A program made the translations under genes and the position numbers. This document shows, in pieces, positions 1 through 8,887 of a stretch of DNA of 64,000 bases. Within the stretch, counting starts at the first letter, position 1; the number at the start of each line of letters is the position of its first letter. This DNA is from an uncultured Robinsoniella sp. (lineage in GTDB: Bacteria > Bacillota > Clostridia > Lachnospirales > Lachnospiraceae), in NCBI GenBank assembly GCA_900539655.1, contig UQCR01000017.1, positions 15,129-79,128 of the forward strand, in the 5' to 3' direction. Below the pieces are notes generated by a model that was not told where the DNA came from, ran no database searches, and saw only the letters and a list, made by a program, of their open reading frames with translations.

Positions 1-549
1 CTCCACAATAATTTCTGCCCTGCCACGCTGCCCAATCTTTATATTCAATTGGGATGCTTCTCCGATTACGACATAATCAGGTGTTACATTTCTGCTGATT
101 TCCCTTGCCGCCACTCCTTCAAAGCACTCTTCATGTACGACTCCGGCAACGTAGATCTCACCGGCGAAATTCTTACCGGTATCCTGTGCAAAACTGGCGG
201 CAGCACATGTCATTGCGGCGACAGCACCCTTCATATCACTGGTGCCTCTCCCATAAATTTTACCGTCATGGATTTCCGCTGCAAAAGGCGGATATTTCCA
301 TTTATCTTCTTCTGTTACCGGAACAGTATCAATATGTCCGTCAAACAGTATTTTCTTCCCCGGTTTATTTCCGCGGATACATCCGATTATATTTCCATAA
401 CGGTCTATGGTCACTTCATCAAAACCCATTTCTTTCATGTTCTTCTGCAAAACTGCAACCACTCCCTGTTCTTTGCCGGAATAGCTTTTCTGCCTTACCA
501 GTTCCTGGCATAAACCGATGACCTGCTCTTCTCTGTCTTTTGGTAACAT
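1..549 (-). CDS. ygeY: M20-family peptidase/deacetylase, YgeY-like (3' end outside window)
   Basis: Zinc-dependent M20 hydrolase of the YgeY type, associated with diaminopropionate and selenium-dependent purine catabolic clusters. Only the first 183 residues are in the window; the frame is open to base 1. The reverse-strand product starts MLPKDREEQVIG. It contains the metal-site signature FDGHIDTVP (about residues 66-74), then GRGTSDMKGAVAAM (about residues 96-109), the second metal motif, and HEECFEG with the general-base Glu-Glu region. The start is fixed by an AAAGGAGG ribosome binding site just upstream. It lies downstream of ygeX on the same strand, separated by a 163-bp spacer holding a 15-bp tandem repeat. 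The family is clear; the exact substrate is inferred from the neighbour. Confidence 0.85.
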   Translation of the reverse strand, partial: MLPKDREEQVIGLCQELVRQKSYSGKEQGVVAVLQKNMKEMGFDEVTIDRYGNIIGCIRGNKPGKKILFDGHIDTVPVTEEDKWKYPPFAAEIHDGKIYGRGTSDMKGAVAAMTCAAASFAQDTGKNFAGEIYVAGVVHEECFEGVAAREISRNVTPDYVVIGEASQLNIKIGQRGRAEIIVE

Positions 550-588
550 TTTAAAATCCTCCTTTAAACCCTCTGATAATTTTTGTGC

Positions 589-663
589 TTTATACCCTTT
601 GCCTTTATACCCTTTGCCTTTATACCCTTTGCCTTTATATCCTTTGCCTTTATATCCTTTGCC
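589..663. repeat. 15-bp tandem repeat (5 copies) in the ygeX-ygeY spacer
   Basis: Five head-to-tail copies of a 15-bp unit (plus strand TTTATACCCTTTGCC, with a C-to-T change in two copies). On the coding strand of the flanking genes the unit reads as a purine-rich AAAGG-containing sequence. The frame in register with ygeY stays open through all copies and would encode Lys-Gly-Lys-Gly-Tyr repeats, but no ATG, GTG or TTG precedes it in that frame. Confidence 0.9.
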
Positions 664-711
664 TTTTTTATTTTTACCTTTTAAATTTTTATTTTATAAT
701 TTTTCTTTAAC

Positions 712-1923
712 TTACTTGCCACCTGGGCTGGGATATTTTCCATCCCATACGATCTCCCGGTAGCTTTTCCGATCGGTATCTCCCTCCGTACTGAAAAACA
801 GTACTTCTGAGTTCTCATCCAGTTTTAACTGTTTTTTCATCTCCGCTAATTGTGGGTTTGTCATAATTTCCGCCACACAGCCAAATGCTGCTGCTCCGCT
901 TTCTCCTGATATGACTCTGGCATCACCTTTTGAAGGGCTGCCCAGTATCCGCATGCCTTTTGCCGCCGCATAATCCGGACAGGATATGAAATTATCGGCA
1001 TAATCCCTTAATACTTCCCAGCCAATACTGCATGGCTCTCCACATGCCAGCCCTGCCATAATCGTATTCATCTCACCGGTTACAAAATGCAGCCTGCCAT
1101 CATTTGCTTTGGCTGTACGGTAGACACAATCCGCTTTATCCGGCTCAACAATTGTAATAACAGGGCGGTCTTCTCCATATAGACTGGAGAAAAATCCGGT
1201 TACTGCACCAGCCATTGACCCCACACCTGCCTGGAGGAAAATATGCGTTGGTTTTTTCCCCAGCTGTTGGTACGCTTCATATCCCATGGTGCCGTATCCC
1301 TGCATAATCCATGCCGGGATATCCTCGTAACCTTCCCATGCTGTATCCTGTACCATCACCCAGCCCTTCTGGTTTGCCTGGGCGTTCGCCAGACGGACTG
1401 CCTCATCATAATTCAGGTCTGTGATAGACGCATCTGCACCCTCCTGGCGTATATTTTCCAACCTCTCAGGGGAACTACCCTTTGGCATATAAACCACTGA
1501 CTTTTGCTTTAGCTGACTGGCGGTCCACGCCACACCTCTTCCGTGATTGCCGTCGGTTGCAGTAATAAAGGTAATCTCCCCAAGTCTTTCCCTCACTTCA
1601 CCGGATACCATTTTTTCATAAGGCAGATCTGTAATGCTCATACCCAGCCTGTTTGCCAAATAGCTGCCGATTGCATAACTACCACCCAATACCTTAAATG
1701 CATTCAGGCCAAACCGGTAGGACTCATCTTTTACATAAACCGCCTTTAATCCCAATTCCTTAGCTGTTTCATTCATATGTACCAGCGGGGTTTTGTCATA
1801 TACCGGAAAGCTTGCATGGAATTCCTGCACTTTTTTTGCTGCTTTCATGCTGAGAAAATCCAGATTAAACTTTGTTCCGTTTTTCCTTGGCAGTTGAACT
1901 AATTTAAATTCCTGCTTCATCAT
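712..1923 (-). CDS. ygeX: Diaminopropionate ammonia-lyase (PLP-dependent)
   Basis: Converts 2,3-diaminopropionate to pyruvate and ammonia in the cytoplasm, using pyridoxal phosphate. About 403 residues, the usual family length (about 400). The PLP lysine lies in FGLNAFKVLGGSYA (about residue 62 from the chosen start). TDGNHGRGVAW is the conserved Asn-His-Gly phosphate/cofactor motif, and a Gly-rich PLP loop (QAGVGSMAGA) follows in the second half. Two adjacent ATG codons (1921-1923 and 1918-1920) follow an AAGGAG ribosome binding site at about 1929-1935; either could be used. An in-frame upstream extension to 1971 overlaps the sigma-54 promoter and is rejected. The gene is first in an operon with ygeY and is probably switched on by the upstream sigma-54 activator. 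Confidence 0.93.
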   Translation of the reverse strand: MMKQEFKLVQLPRKNGTKFNLDFLSMKAAKKVQEFHASFPVYDKTPLVHMNETAKELGLKAVYVKDESYRFGLNAFKVLGGSYAIGSYLANRLGMSITDLPYEKMVSGEVRERLGEITFITATDGNHGRGVAWTASQLKQKSVVYMPKGSSPERLENIRQEGADASITDLNYDEAVRLANAQANQKGWVMVQDTAWEGYEDIPAWIMQGYGTMGYEAYQQLGKKPTHIFLQAGVGSMAGAVTGFFSSLYGEDRPVITIVEPDKADCVYRTAKANDGRLHFVTGEMNTIMAGLACGEPCSIGWEVLRDYADNFISCPDYAAAKGMRILGSPSKGDARVISGESGAAAFGCVAEIMTNPQLAEMKKQLKLDENSEVLFFSTEGDTDRKSYREIVWDGKYPSPGGK

Positions 1924-1966
1924 AAGAACTCCTTTAATTATTTTTTTATTTCTACTAAATATATAG

Positions 1967-1982
1967 AGCAAATTGCGTGCCA
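1967..1982 (-). promoter_or_regulatory. Sigma-54 (RpoN) promoter of ygeX
   Basis: The minus strand reads TGGCACGCAATTTGCT, matching the -24/-12 consensus TGGCAC-N5-TTGCW with correct GG to GC spacing. It lies about 45 bp upstream of the ygeX start. A sigma-54-dependent activator gene is immediately upstream. Confidence 0.9.
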
Positions 1983-2145
1983 GATTTTTATAAACCGGAT
2001 ATTTTTTTGAATAAAACTCTTTTACTAAAAAAACAAGCTGGTTTTTATTGAATCTTCGGGCTTTTGGAAAATCACTCGATTATAAAAAAACGTCAAAGGA
2101 GAACAAAGAATTATTAAAAATCCTCTGTCTTCTATGACGTTTTTA

Positions 2146-2218
2146 TTCTCATTTTAAGAATTTTTCTCAATATGGGAATTTTTTATTCTCATTTTGATAA
2201 TTATTGTTTTTTCTCAAT
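2146..2218. promoter_or_regulatory. Putative upstream activating repeats for the sigma-54 activator
   Basis: Four direct repeats of TTCTCAWT (plus strand) start at 2146, 2164, 2186 and 2211, alternating TTCTCATT and TTCTCAAT. They sit about 165-250 bp upstream of the sigma-54 promoter and just past the stop codon of the activator gene, a normal location for enhancer sites of bacterial enhancer-binding proteins. The binding role is inferred. Confidence 0.5.
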
Positions 2219-2226
2219 AGGTGAAT

Positions 2227-4005
2227 TCACTGCTCGCAGCTATCTCCCATTTTCCTATAAAGTGTGGCAAGACCAATTCCCAGGCTGCGTGCTGCCTCTT
2301 TTTTCCCATGGGTAGTATTGCCATAGAAGTCTATCGTCTTTTGAATCTCTCTTCTCTCCAATTCTTTTAACGGGATGATGGACTCAATGTTCCCGGTTGT
2401 GCAGGCATCCGTCTGTCCTGCCGTTTTTGCAGCGCTTTGAACATCCATGCTGAAATCCCCCGGAAGTGTCTTCTGATCCAGTATCCCGTCTTCCTCCATC
2501 ATATTAATCATGAACTCTACGGTATTTTCCAGCTCTCTCACATTGCCGTACCAGGGGTGGCAGATAAGCTTCTTCATAGTATCGTCATCAATCTTCCATA
2601 GCTGTTTACCGAAGAGGGTTGCATAGCGTTTTGCAAAATAGGATACCAGGTCCGGGATATCTTCTCTGCGCTCACGTAGGGGATCTATCCTCATGGGGAT
2701 GACATTGAGGCGGTAATAGAGGTCTTCCCGGAACTTCTTAGCCGCCATCATCTCCTTTAAATCTTTGTTGGTTGCTGCAATTACACGGACATCAATGGGA
2801 ATCACCTGATTTGATCCGATACGGATAATACTTCTCTCCTGAAGCACCCGCAGAAGTTTTGCCTGAAGGTAAAGAGGCATGTCCCCTATTTCATCCAGAA
2901 AAATGACTCCCTGGCTTGCCAGTTCGAATTTACCAATTCTGCCATGGGGATCAGCCCCGGTAAATGCGCCTTTTACATATCCGAATAACTCTGATTCCAA
3001 AAGTGCTTCCGGAATAGCGGCACAATTAATCGCTACAAACTGTTTATCCTTCCTGTCACTGGCATTCCAAATAGCAGTAGCGACCATCTCCTTACCGGTT
3101 CCGCTTTCCCCGGTAATTAAAACAGTAGATGTGCTCTTTGCTACTTTTTCAATTTCAGTTCTCAATTTTCCCGTCTTTTCACTGTTTCCAATAATGTTAC
3201 TGGAGCTTAGGGTATGTACCGTAGCTGTCATTTCATATAATTTTTTCTGTACATCTCTGCTGTCCTTAAATAAAAGGACCTTAGAATAGCGTTTTGTGGG
3301 ATTGCGAAGGCCGTAGAGCCTGCCCATAACCGAAAACCTTTTTTCCTTCAACACCAGGTGATACTCCGTCTCATGGCTTAATTTGTCCCCGGTTGTCTTA
3401 AGATCAGCTCTCATACCCTCTAGCTGGTGTTCATTCAGCTGGCGTTTAGCTGCTTCATTTGCTGTTGTGATCACTTCATCACTGCCCATAATTAAGATTC
3501 CCTGATCCATACAGTTAATCGTACAGTCAAGGGTATCCAGCAAAGCATCCCTCTTTTTTCTTTCGATCAGCTCCGTGGCTTTTACTACAATAAAATCCGC
3601 AATCTGCCTTACCAGTTCCAGATAAGTTTTTTCATTTTCCAGGATTAGTTTTTTCTGGTCTATAGAACTTCCTACGAGTCCGATGGCACCGATAATTTCT
3701 CCTCCCAGGTGTAGGGGCATGGATATTTCAATTTCTTCTGTGCAGGTGTCTTTCTTCGGGCACTCCCTGCAGAGTGCATCTCTTCCCGGATTATAAATCA
3801 CTACGCTGTTGCCTGTTTTGATCAGGTGGCGGTAAACATACCCTTCCGGGGACATATCCTGATTGACAATGGCGGCAAACATTCCCGTTCCCGCAACCCG
3901 GTATAGATTTTCATCTACAACCTCCACATCCACATGGGCTATTTCAGACATAATTTGTGCATACTTGATTACTGTTTCCTGTATCTGTAGCAATAGGCTT
4001 GGCAT
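2227..4005 (-). CDS. Sigma-54-dependent transcriptional activator (PAS, AAA+, Fis HTH)
   Basis: Enhancer-binding protein of 592 residues. The N-terminal sensory region (about 1-140) has a Cys cluster (CRECPKKDTC) and resembles GAF-type domains; a PAS-like segment follows (about 150-245). The AAA+ core (about 270-500) shows Walker A GESGTGKE, the sigma-54 contact loop GAFTGA, Walker B VIFLDEIGD and arginine-finger segments. A Fis-type HTH ends the protein (EAARSLGIGLATLYRKM). An AAAGGA ribosome binding site precedes the ATG. It lies directly upstream of a canonical sigma-54 promoter for ygeX, so control of diaminopropionate catabolism is the likely role. The ligand is unknown; the Cys cluster could bind metal. 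Confidence 0.9.
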   Translation of the reverse strand: MPSLLLQIQETVIKYAQIMSEIAHVDVEVVDENLYRVAGTGMFAAIVNQDMSPEGYVYRHLIKTGNSVVIYNPGRDALCRECPKKDTCTEEIEISMPLHLGGEIIGAIGLVGSSIDQKKLILENEKTYLELVRQIADFIVVKATELIERKKRDALLDTLDCTINCMDQGILIMGSDEVITTANEAAKRQLNEHQLEGMRADLKTTGDKLSHETEYHLVLKEKRFSVMGRLYGLRNPTKRYSKVLLFKDSRDVQKKLYEMTATVHTLSSSNIIGNSEKTGKLRTEIEKVAKSTSTVLITGESGTGKEMVATAIWNASDRKDKQFVAINCAAIPEALLESELFGYVKGAFTGADPHGRIGKFELASQGVIFLDEIGDMPLYLQAKLLRVLQERSIIRIGSNQVIPIDVRVIAATNKDLKEMMAAKKFREDLYYRLNVIPMRIDPLRERREDIPDLVSYFAKRYATLFGKQLWKIDDDTMKKLICHPWYGNVRELENTVEFMINMMEEDGILDQKTLPGDFSMDVQSAAKTAGQTDACTTGNIESIIPLKELERREIQKTIDFYGNTTHGKKEAARSLGIGLATLYRKMGDSCEQ

Positions 4006-4043
4006 ATTCGTCTTATCCTTTTATAATTTTATGGAATCTGGTC

Positions 4044-5036
4044 TTATGCTTTTCTCTTTTTACTGCATACCCACCGAATTGTATCCTTTATTGTAACATA
4101 CAGATCCCGCGGATGGTAGTTTAATTCTCTGGTTGCTTTGTCGTGGGAGAATTTATCATTGCTGTTCAGGGTGTACAGGGAGTACTTTGTATAAAGGGGC
4201 CTTTCTTTTCTGCACTTTGCATAAAGTCCCAACACAGGCGCCGCCGCTTTTGCCATCCACATGGGCAATTCCATAAGGTTTTTGCCTCCCTTGACTTCCT
4301 TCACCATTTTCAGTACATCGCTGACTTCATAATGGCGGTTAGACAGAATATAACATTCTCCCCTTTTCCCTTTCTCAGCCGCCATAAGGCATCCCTTTGC
4401 CACATCACGGACATCCACAAAATCGTAGCCGCCCCGGACACATGCCGGTAGTCTGCCATGAATATAATCCGTTACCATCTGAACCAGATGATTCCCGGAC
4501 ATATCATAGGGTCCCAGGATTCCGGATGGATGTACCACGACTGCATCCAAACCTTCCTTAGCCGCTTCCAGAACCGCCCTGGTGGCTTCTGCCTTTGTCT
4601 TTGCATATCCGCCTTCCACCAGATCTGATGAAAATTGGGACACTTCCTCTAATACCCTTGATTTCTTCTCCGGAATTGCATGTACGCTGCTGACATACAC
4701 CAGGCGCTTTACAGAAAACGCCTTACACAGTTCAATCATGTTCTTTGTCCCGTTTACATTAACATCATACATCCGTTCTGAAACTTTCTCTGATATGTCG
4801 ATAATCCCCGCAGTATGCACCACTACAATTTCTCTGTTTTTAATCCCTGCAAATAATTCCTGCAAGCTCTCTCTGTCCCGCACATCACCTTTAATGTAGT
4901 GGATTTTTGCACTGTCTTCTGCAGCCTCCGACGGCAGAATCAGTCCCCTTGCCTCTTCTCCCCTCCGCTTCAAGATTCTCATGATCGTACTGCCCAGATG
5001 CCCGTTTGCCCCTGTTACAATGTATATTTTTTTCAT
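4044..5036 (-). CDS. NAD(P)-dependent epimerase/reductase, extended SDR family
   Basis: About 330 residues. The Rossmann nucleotide-binding motif TGANGHLGST is at the N-terminus, the catalytic YAKTK (Tyr-x-x-x-Lys) near residue 150, and VHPSGILGP after it. This is the layout of the 3-beta-HSD and dihydroflavonol-reductase-like branch. The ATG at 5036 follows AAGGTGG; the in-frame upstream extension to 5063 lacks support. It has its own sigma-A promoter and ends 38 bp before the sigma-54 activator, so the two may be co-transcribed. The substrate cannot be told from sequence. Confidence 0.8.
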   Translation of the reverse strand: MKKIYIVTGANGHLGSTIMRILKRRGEEARGLILPSEAAEDSAKIHYIKGDVRDRESLQELFAGIKNREIVVVHTAGIIDISEKVSERMYDVNVNGTKNMIELCKAFSVKRLVYVSSVHAIPEKKSRVLEEVSQFSSDLVEGGYAKTKAEATRAVLEAAKEGLDAVVVHPSGILGPYDMSGNHLVQMVTDYIHGRLPACVRGGYDFVDVRDVAKGCLMAAEKGKRGECYILSNRHYEVSDVLKMVKEVKGGKNLMELPMWMAKAAAPVLGLYAKCRKERPLYTKYSLYTLNSNDKFSHDKATRELNYHPRDLYVTIKDTIRWVCSKKRKA

Positions 5037-5086
5037 ATTAACCACCTTCACTATTGAACACACTGTTGATAATCTATCTTAACTGT

Positions 5087-5115
5087 ATTATATGAAATTG
5101 GTGAAGGTAAAACAA
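5087..5115 (-). promoter_or_regulatory. Sigma-A promoter of the SDR gene
   Basis: Minus strand TTGTTT (5110-5115), 17-bp spacer, TATAAT (5087-5092). It lies about 50 bp upstream of the SDR start codon. Confidence 0.65.
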
Positions 5116-5137
5116 TATGCAGATTTTTTTGGAATGG

Positions 5138-5179
5138 CTGTTTATTGAACAGATATGATGTCATCTGTTCAATAAACAG
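5138..5179. repeat. Perfect 17-bp inverted repeat
   Basis: CTGTTTATTGAACAGAT (5138-5154) and its exact reverse complement (5163-5179) flank an 8-bp loop. It lies between the end of the UvrA-like gene and the SDR promoter, about 22 bp upstream of the -35 box. In the direction of the genes it is not followed by a T-run, so it is not a standard terminator for the UvrA-like gene. On the plus strand it is followed by TTAAATTTTTA. It could be an operator or an imperfect terminator. Confidence 0.8.
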
Positions 5180-5187
5180 TTAAATTT

Positions 5188-7434
5188 TTATAAAGTGGAG
5201 TCCCGCAGACTATCAGCCGTCAGGGTATTTCCGTATTGCACCATATCCATCGGTGTCCCCTGGAACACGACCTCACCCCCGTTTTTACCCCCATCAGGCC
5301 CAATGTCAATAACCCAGTCTGCCTGTTTTACCACATCCAGGTTATGTTCAATTACGACCAGCGTATTTCCACGGGATATAATAGTATCAAACAGGTTCAT
5401 CAGGTTTTTGATATCCGAGGAATGCAGCCCGGTAGTAGGCTCGTCCATGACAATAATACTTCCCTTTTTACCAAGATGCTTAGCCAGTTTCATTCTCTGG
5501 CGCTCGCCGCCGGACAAGGTGCTAAGGGGCTGCCCCAGAGTAAGGTAGGATAATCCCACTTGCTGCATCACCTTTAAACGGCGGATTACTCTTGCATCAT
5601 CAAACACACCCAGCGCCTCAGAAGCCGTCAGCCCAAGAAGTTCCACAATATTTTTTCCTTTGTACCTGCATCCTGCTGCTTCTTCGTTATACCGGGTGCC
5701 GGAACATGCCTCGCATTCCGTAACGATGGGGTCCATAAATGCCAGCTCCGTAACCACGACACCTTTTCCCCCACATACCGGGCAGGCACCTGACGAATTA
5801 AAGCTAAACAATCCCTCATCTTTTCCATTTTCTCTTGCCAGAAGTTTTCGAATATCATCAAAAAACCCAAGATAGGACGCCGGAGTGGACCGGTTAGTGG
5901 CTGTAATCGCGCCCTGGTTGATCATCACAATGTCATTTTCATACTGTCTGGCAAAGACCTGGGAGATCAGGGTACTTTTCCCGGAACCTGCAACGCCTGT
6001 TACAACGGTCATAATTCCCAGTGGAATATCTACATCTACATTTTTAAGATTATGCAGGTTTGCTCCCCGGACAGGCAGGCTGCCGGACTTTTGCCGCGTC
6101 TGTTTCTTAACCGGAAGAACTGCCAGCATCGCCTTCCCCGTTAAGGTGTCCGCCTCAAGCAGTTCAGGGTACGTACCCATGAAGACAATTTCTCCTCCGT
6201 CCTGTCCCGCATGCGGCCCCACATCAATCACATAATCTGCTATAGAAATGACATCTTTGTCGTGTTCTACCACAAGTACAGTATTCCCCTTGTCCCGAAG
6301 CTGTCCCAGCAGACGGTTCATGCGGTAGACATCTCTGGGATGCATCCCGGTGCTTGGTTCATCAAAAATGTACGTCATTCCGGTTAAACTGCTGCCCATG
6401 TAACGGACTAGTTTCAGGCGCTGTGCCTCACCCCCGGACAAGGTTGGCGATTCCCGGTTGAGGTGGAGGTAGGGCAGCCCAATATCTATCATTCTGCCCA
6501 GTCCTTCCACCAGATTCTTTACCAGCATATTAACATTTTTATCGGTTATCTCAGTGAGAACCTCTCTCAGCCGTGTTAATTCCATATCACACATATCCGC
6601 AATGGAGTATCCGTTAATCTTACAGTTTAAAGACTCCTGATTTAACCTTTTTCCATGACAGTCACCGCATTCCATTTCGGTTATCAGGTTCTGTGATTTA
6701 TCCCGTGTATGCTTGCTTTTACCGCTGATATCACGATTCAAAAGCGTGCTGGTATATTTCCTGAACAAGCCTGTTACTTTTGGATTTTCCGGCTCGCCCT
6801 TGGTATTACCGTCACGGCGTCCATATAGGAGCAGATTATATTCTTCCTGGGAATAGTCTTTTACAGGCTTATTCAGCGCAAACAGCCCTGACTCGGCGTA
6901 CTGCTTCCAATACCAGGATCCTGGCTTATAAGCGGAATCCGTTACACATCCCTCATTCCAGGTTTTTTCTTTATCCAGAATTGCCTCCATATCTATAGCT
7001 GTAACCTTGCCAAGTCCCGAACAGGTTTTGCACATCCCGCTGGGATCATTAAAGGAAAAACAGGAGGCGCTTCCCACATATGGGCTTCCAATCCTGGAAA
7101 ACAACAGCCGTAAGCCCGAGTACAGATCACTGATTGTGCCTACCGTAGATCTGGCATTCCCTCCCAGCGGAGCCTGATCCACCACTACAGAAGGAGTTAA
7201 ATTTTCAATTATTTCTACATTTGGCTTCTTATATTTTGGCAGCCTGGAACGTACAAACGATGGGTAGGTAGCATTCATCTGGCGGCTGGACTCTGCGGCA
7301 ACCGTATCAAACACAATACTGGATTTACCGGAGCCCGACACACCGGTAAAAACTACAATTTTCTCTTTTGGAATTTTAAGTGATACATGCTTTAAGTTGT
7401 TTTCGAAAAGACCGCGGATTATGATATCATTCAT
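5188..7434 (-). CDS. Short UvrA-like ABC ATPase (UvrA paralog)
   Basis: 748 residues, against about 940 for housekeeping UvrA. Two ABC ATPase halves are seen: Walker A GVSGSGKSS near residue 28 and GVAGSGKST near residue 435, signatures LSGGEAQRLKL and LSGGERQRMKL, and Walker B segments YIFDEPSTGMHP and IVMDEPTTGLHS. Zinc-module cysteines are present (CKTCSGLGK; CPVCGGKG with CEACSGTRYNEE). The shorter first half suggests loss of the UvrB-contact region, as in UvrA2-like proteins linked to drug resistance or self-protection. The ATG at 7434 follows AAGGAGA; the 22-residue upstream extension is rejected. A role in removing or tolerating DNA-binding drugs is known for relatives but is only inferred here. 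Confidence 0.88.
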   Translation of the reverse strand: MNDIIIRGLFENNLKHVSLKIPKEKIVVFTGVSGSGKSSIVFDTVAAESSRQMNATYPSFVRSRLPKYKKPNVEIIENLTPSVVVDQAPLGGNARSTVGTISDLYSGLRLLFSRIGSPYVGSASCFSFNDPSGMCKTCSGLGKVTAIDMEAILDKEKTWNEGCVTDSAYKPGSWYWKQYAESGLFALNKPVKDYSQEEYNLLLYGRRDGNTKGEPENPKVTGLFRKYTSTLLNRDISGKSKHTRDKSQNLITEMECGDCHGKRLNQESLNCKINGYSIADMCDMELTRLREVLTEITDKNVNMLVKNLVEGLGRMIDIGLPYLHLNRESPTLSGGEAQRLKLVRYMGSSLTGMTYIFDEPSTGMHPRDVYRMNRLLGQLRDKGNTVLVVEHDKDVISIADYVIDVGPHAGQDGGEIVFMGTYPELLEADTLTGKAMLAVLPVKKQTRQKSGSLPVRGANLHNLKNVDVDIPLGIMTVVTGVAGSGKSTLISQVFARQYENDIVMINQGAITATNRSTPASYLGFFDDIRKLLARENGKDEGLFSFNSSGACPVCGGKGVVVTELAFMDPIVTECEACSGTRYNEEAAGCRYKGKNIVELLGLTASEALGVFDDARVIRRLKVMQQVGLSYLTLGQPLSTLSGGERQRMKLAKHLGKKGSIIVMDEPTTGLHSSDIKNLMNLFDTIISRGNTLVVIEHNLDVVKQADWVIDIGPDGGKNGGEVVFQGTPMDMVQYGNTLTADSLRDSTL

Positions 7435-7458
7435 ATATTTTCTCCTTATTATCTGGTA

Positions 7459-7486
7459 TTTATATGCCTCTGATCTATGGTAACAA
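7459..7486 (-). promoter_or_regulatory. Possible promoter of the UvrA-like gene
   Basis: Minus strand TTGTTA (7481-7486), 16-bp spacer, TATAAA (7459-7464), about 25 bp before the start codon. Confidence 0.45.
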
Positions 7487-7549
7487 ATCCAGCCAGCCAT
7501 TCATGATGGTTTTTGCGGTCTTTTAGGCAAATCCTTAGAAATTCCGGGT

Positions 7550-8887
7550 TTATTCCCTGGGAAACTTAATAGTTACTGCTCCCCCAGTATCACAGTTATA
7601 CAGCTCCATCTGCCCAGCGTGGGTTTTTACGACTTCCGCTGCAAACCAAAGCCCAAGACCATTGTGCCCATTGGCTCCACGAGCCGCGTCTCCCCGCCAT
7701 AAGCGCTCCGTCCCGTGGTGTAATGCCGCCTTTGAAAATCCGGGACCTTCATCCCGCACAACAACTTGCCAGCCGCCTTCTGCCTCGAATCCTTCCAGGT
7801 ACACGTTTCCACCCGCAGGTGTATGCTCGATGGCATTTTGTACCACATTCCCCAGGGCTCGGAGTAAATGGTTCTTCTGAATGATCGCGGTACCGTCCAT
7901 GGAGTTATTGGCATGCAGGCTGACGCCGCCGGCATCTGCAATAGCCTTTGTGCTCTGAACAAGCTCGTCAAACATACCGGGCAGGCTGATGCTTTCAAAT
8001 TCCTCATCCTCACCAGCAGAGGTTTCCAGGAGGCTTGCAACATACTGCTTTGCCCGCTCATTGCTTGAAGCAATTATTTCCACCAATTTACGGCTGCCCA
8101 CAGGCAGATCGTCAAAGAGCAGGAGTTCCGCACTGCCACCCACCAGTGTGAGTGGAGTTTTTAGATCATGGGCAAGTGCTGCTATCTCCGCCTCCCGTTC
8201 CTGCTGTGCCGCCCACTGGTCAGACAGGGAGTTGTACAGTGCTTCCCTCATGTGTTCCATGGCTAAAAGAGCCTGGTCATATTCCCGGATTCCCGCATGG
8301 GGAATTTCAAATTCCAGTTCCTGCGCCCCTATCTTACCGCTCACTTCGCTGAACAGTTTCAGCCTGGAGGCAAGGCACCGGCGAAGCCATAGAGTGTTAA
8401 ACAGCAGACAAAGCACTAATGCTGCTACCAGAGTTCCCATCCACAGGTATTCAAAGGGCGGCAGCATGCGGCGCAGTTTTGGATTTGTAAATTCCGCAAG
8501 GTATTGCCAGCGGAAGATTACGGTACTGCCATCCGCATAGGTGTACCGGGAAACGTCGCTGTTGCCTGTATCCTTATTCAAAAAACCAGAAAGGGTTTTT
8601 AACTTCTTCCCCTCAACGTTGCTTTCCAATACCTCGCCGTTTTCCCCAAACAAAGCGTACTCCGCCAGGAAATCGTCCCCAGGGGAGATAAAGGTTCCGG
8701 GATTTCCTGCAAGCATCTGCTCCACCTGTTGGTTTGGGACAATTCCCCGATATGCAAAACCGGTGTTTTGAAGCCGGACCAGAGCAAAAGACCAGACAAC
8801 ACCGCATAGCAGCATACAGCCTGACATCACTATGGCATAGCGCAAAAGTACAAAGGAAAGGCTTACCGAACGCTGTCTTTTCGCCAT
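7550..8887 (-). CDS. Sensor histidine kinase of the lantibiotic-immunity-like unit
   Basis: 445-residue membrane kinase. Transmembrane helices lie at about residues 10-36 and 146-168, flanking an extracytoplasmic sensor of about 110 residues. The H-box is LAHDLKTPLTL (phospho-His about residue 240). The ATPase domain shows the N-box (NAIEHT), G1 (RDEGPGFS) and G2 (NGLGLWFA). The start codon overlaps the end of the response-regulator gene by 25 bp, indicating translational coupling. Arrangement downstream of a three-gene ABC exporter and its regulator is typical of NisK/SpaK-like sensing of bacteriocins or cell-wall antibiotics. The inducer is unknown. Confidence 0.88.
   Translation of the reverse strand: MAKRQRSVSLSFVLLRYAIVMSGCMLLCGVVWSFALVRLQNTGFAYRGIVPNQQVEQMLAGNPGTFISPGDDFLAEYALFGENGEVLESNVEGKKLKTLSGFLNKDTGNSDVSRYTYADGSTVIFRWQYLAEFTNPKLRRMLPPFEYLWMGTLVAALVLCLLFNTLWLRRCLASRLKLFSEVSGKIGAQELEFEIPHAGIREYDQALLAMEHMREALYNSLSDQWAAQQEREAEIAALAHDLKTPLTLVGGSAELLLFDDLPVGSRKLVEIIASSNERAKQYVASLLETSAGEDEEFESISLPGMFDELVQSTKAIADAGGVSLHANNSMDGTAIIQKNHLLRALGNVVQNAIEHTPAGGNVYLEGFEAEGGWQVVVRDEGPGFSKAALHHGTERLWRGDAARGANGHNGLGLWFAAEVVKTHAGQMELYNCDTGGAVTIKFPRE

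Noticed and set aside
49..521. Plus-strand ORFs at the left edge
   Set aside because: They oppose a clear M20 peptidase reading frame on the minus strand with a good RBS.
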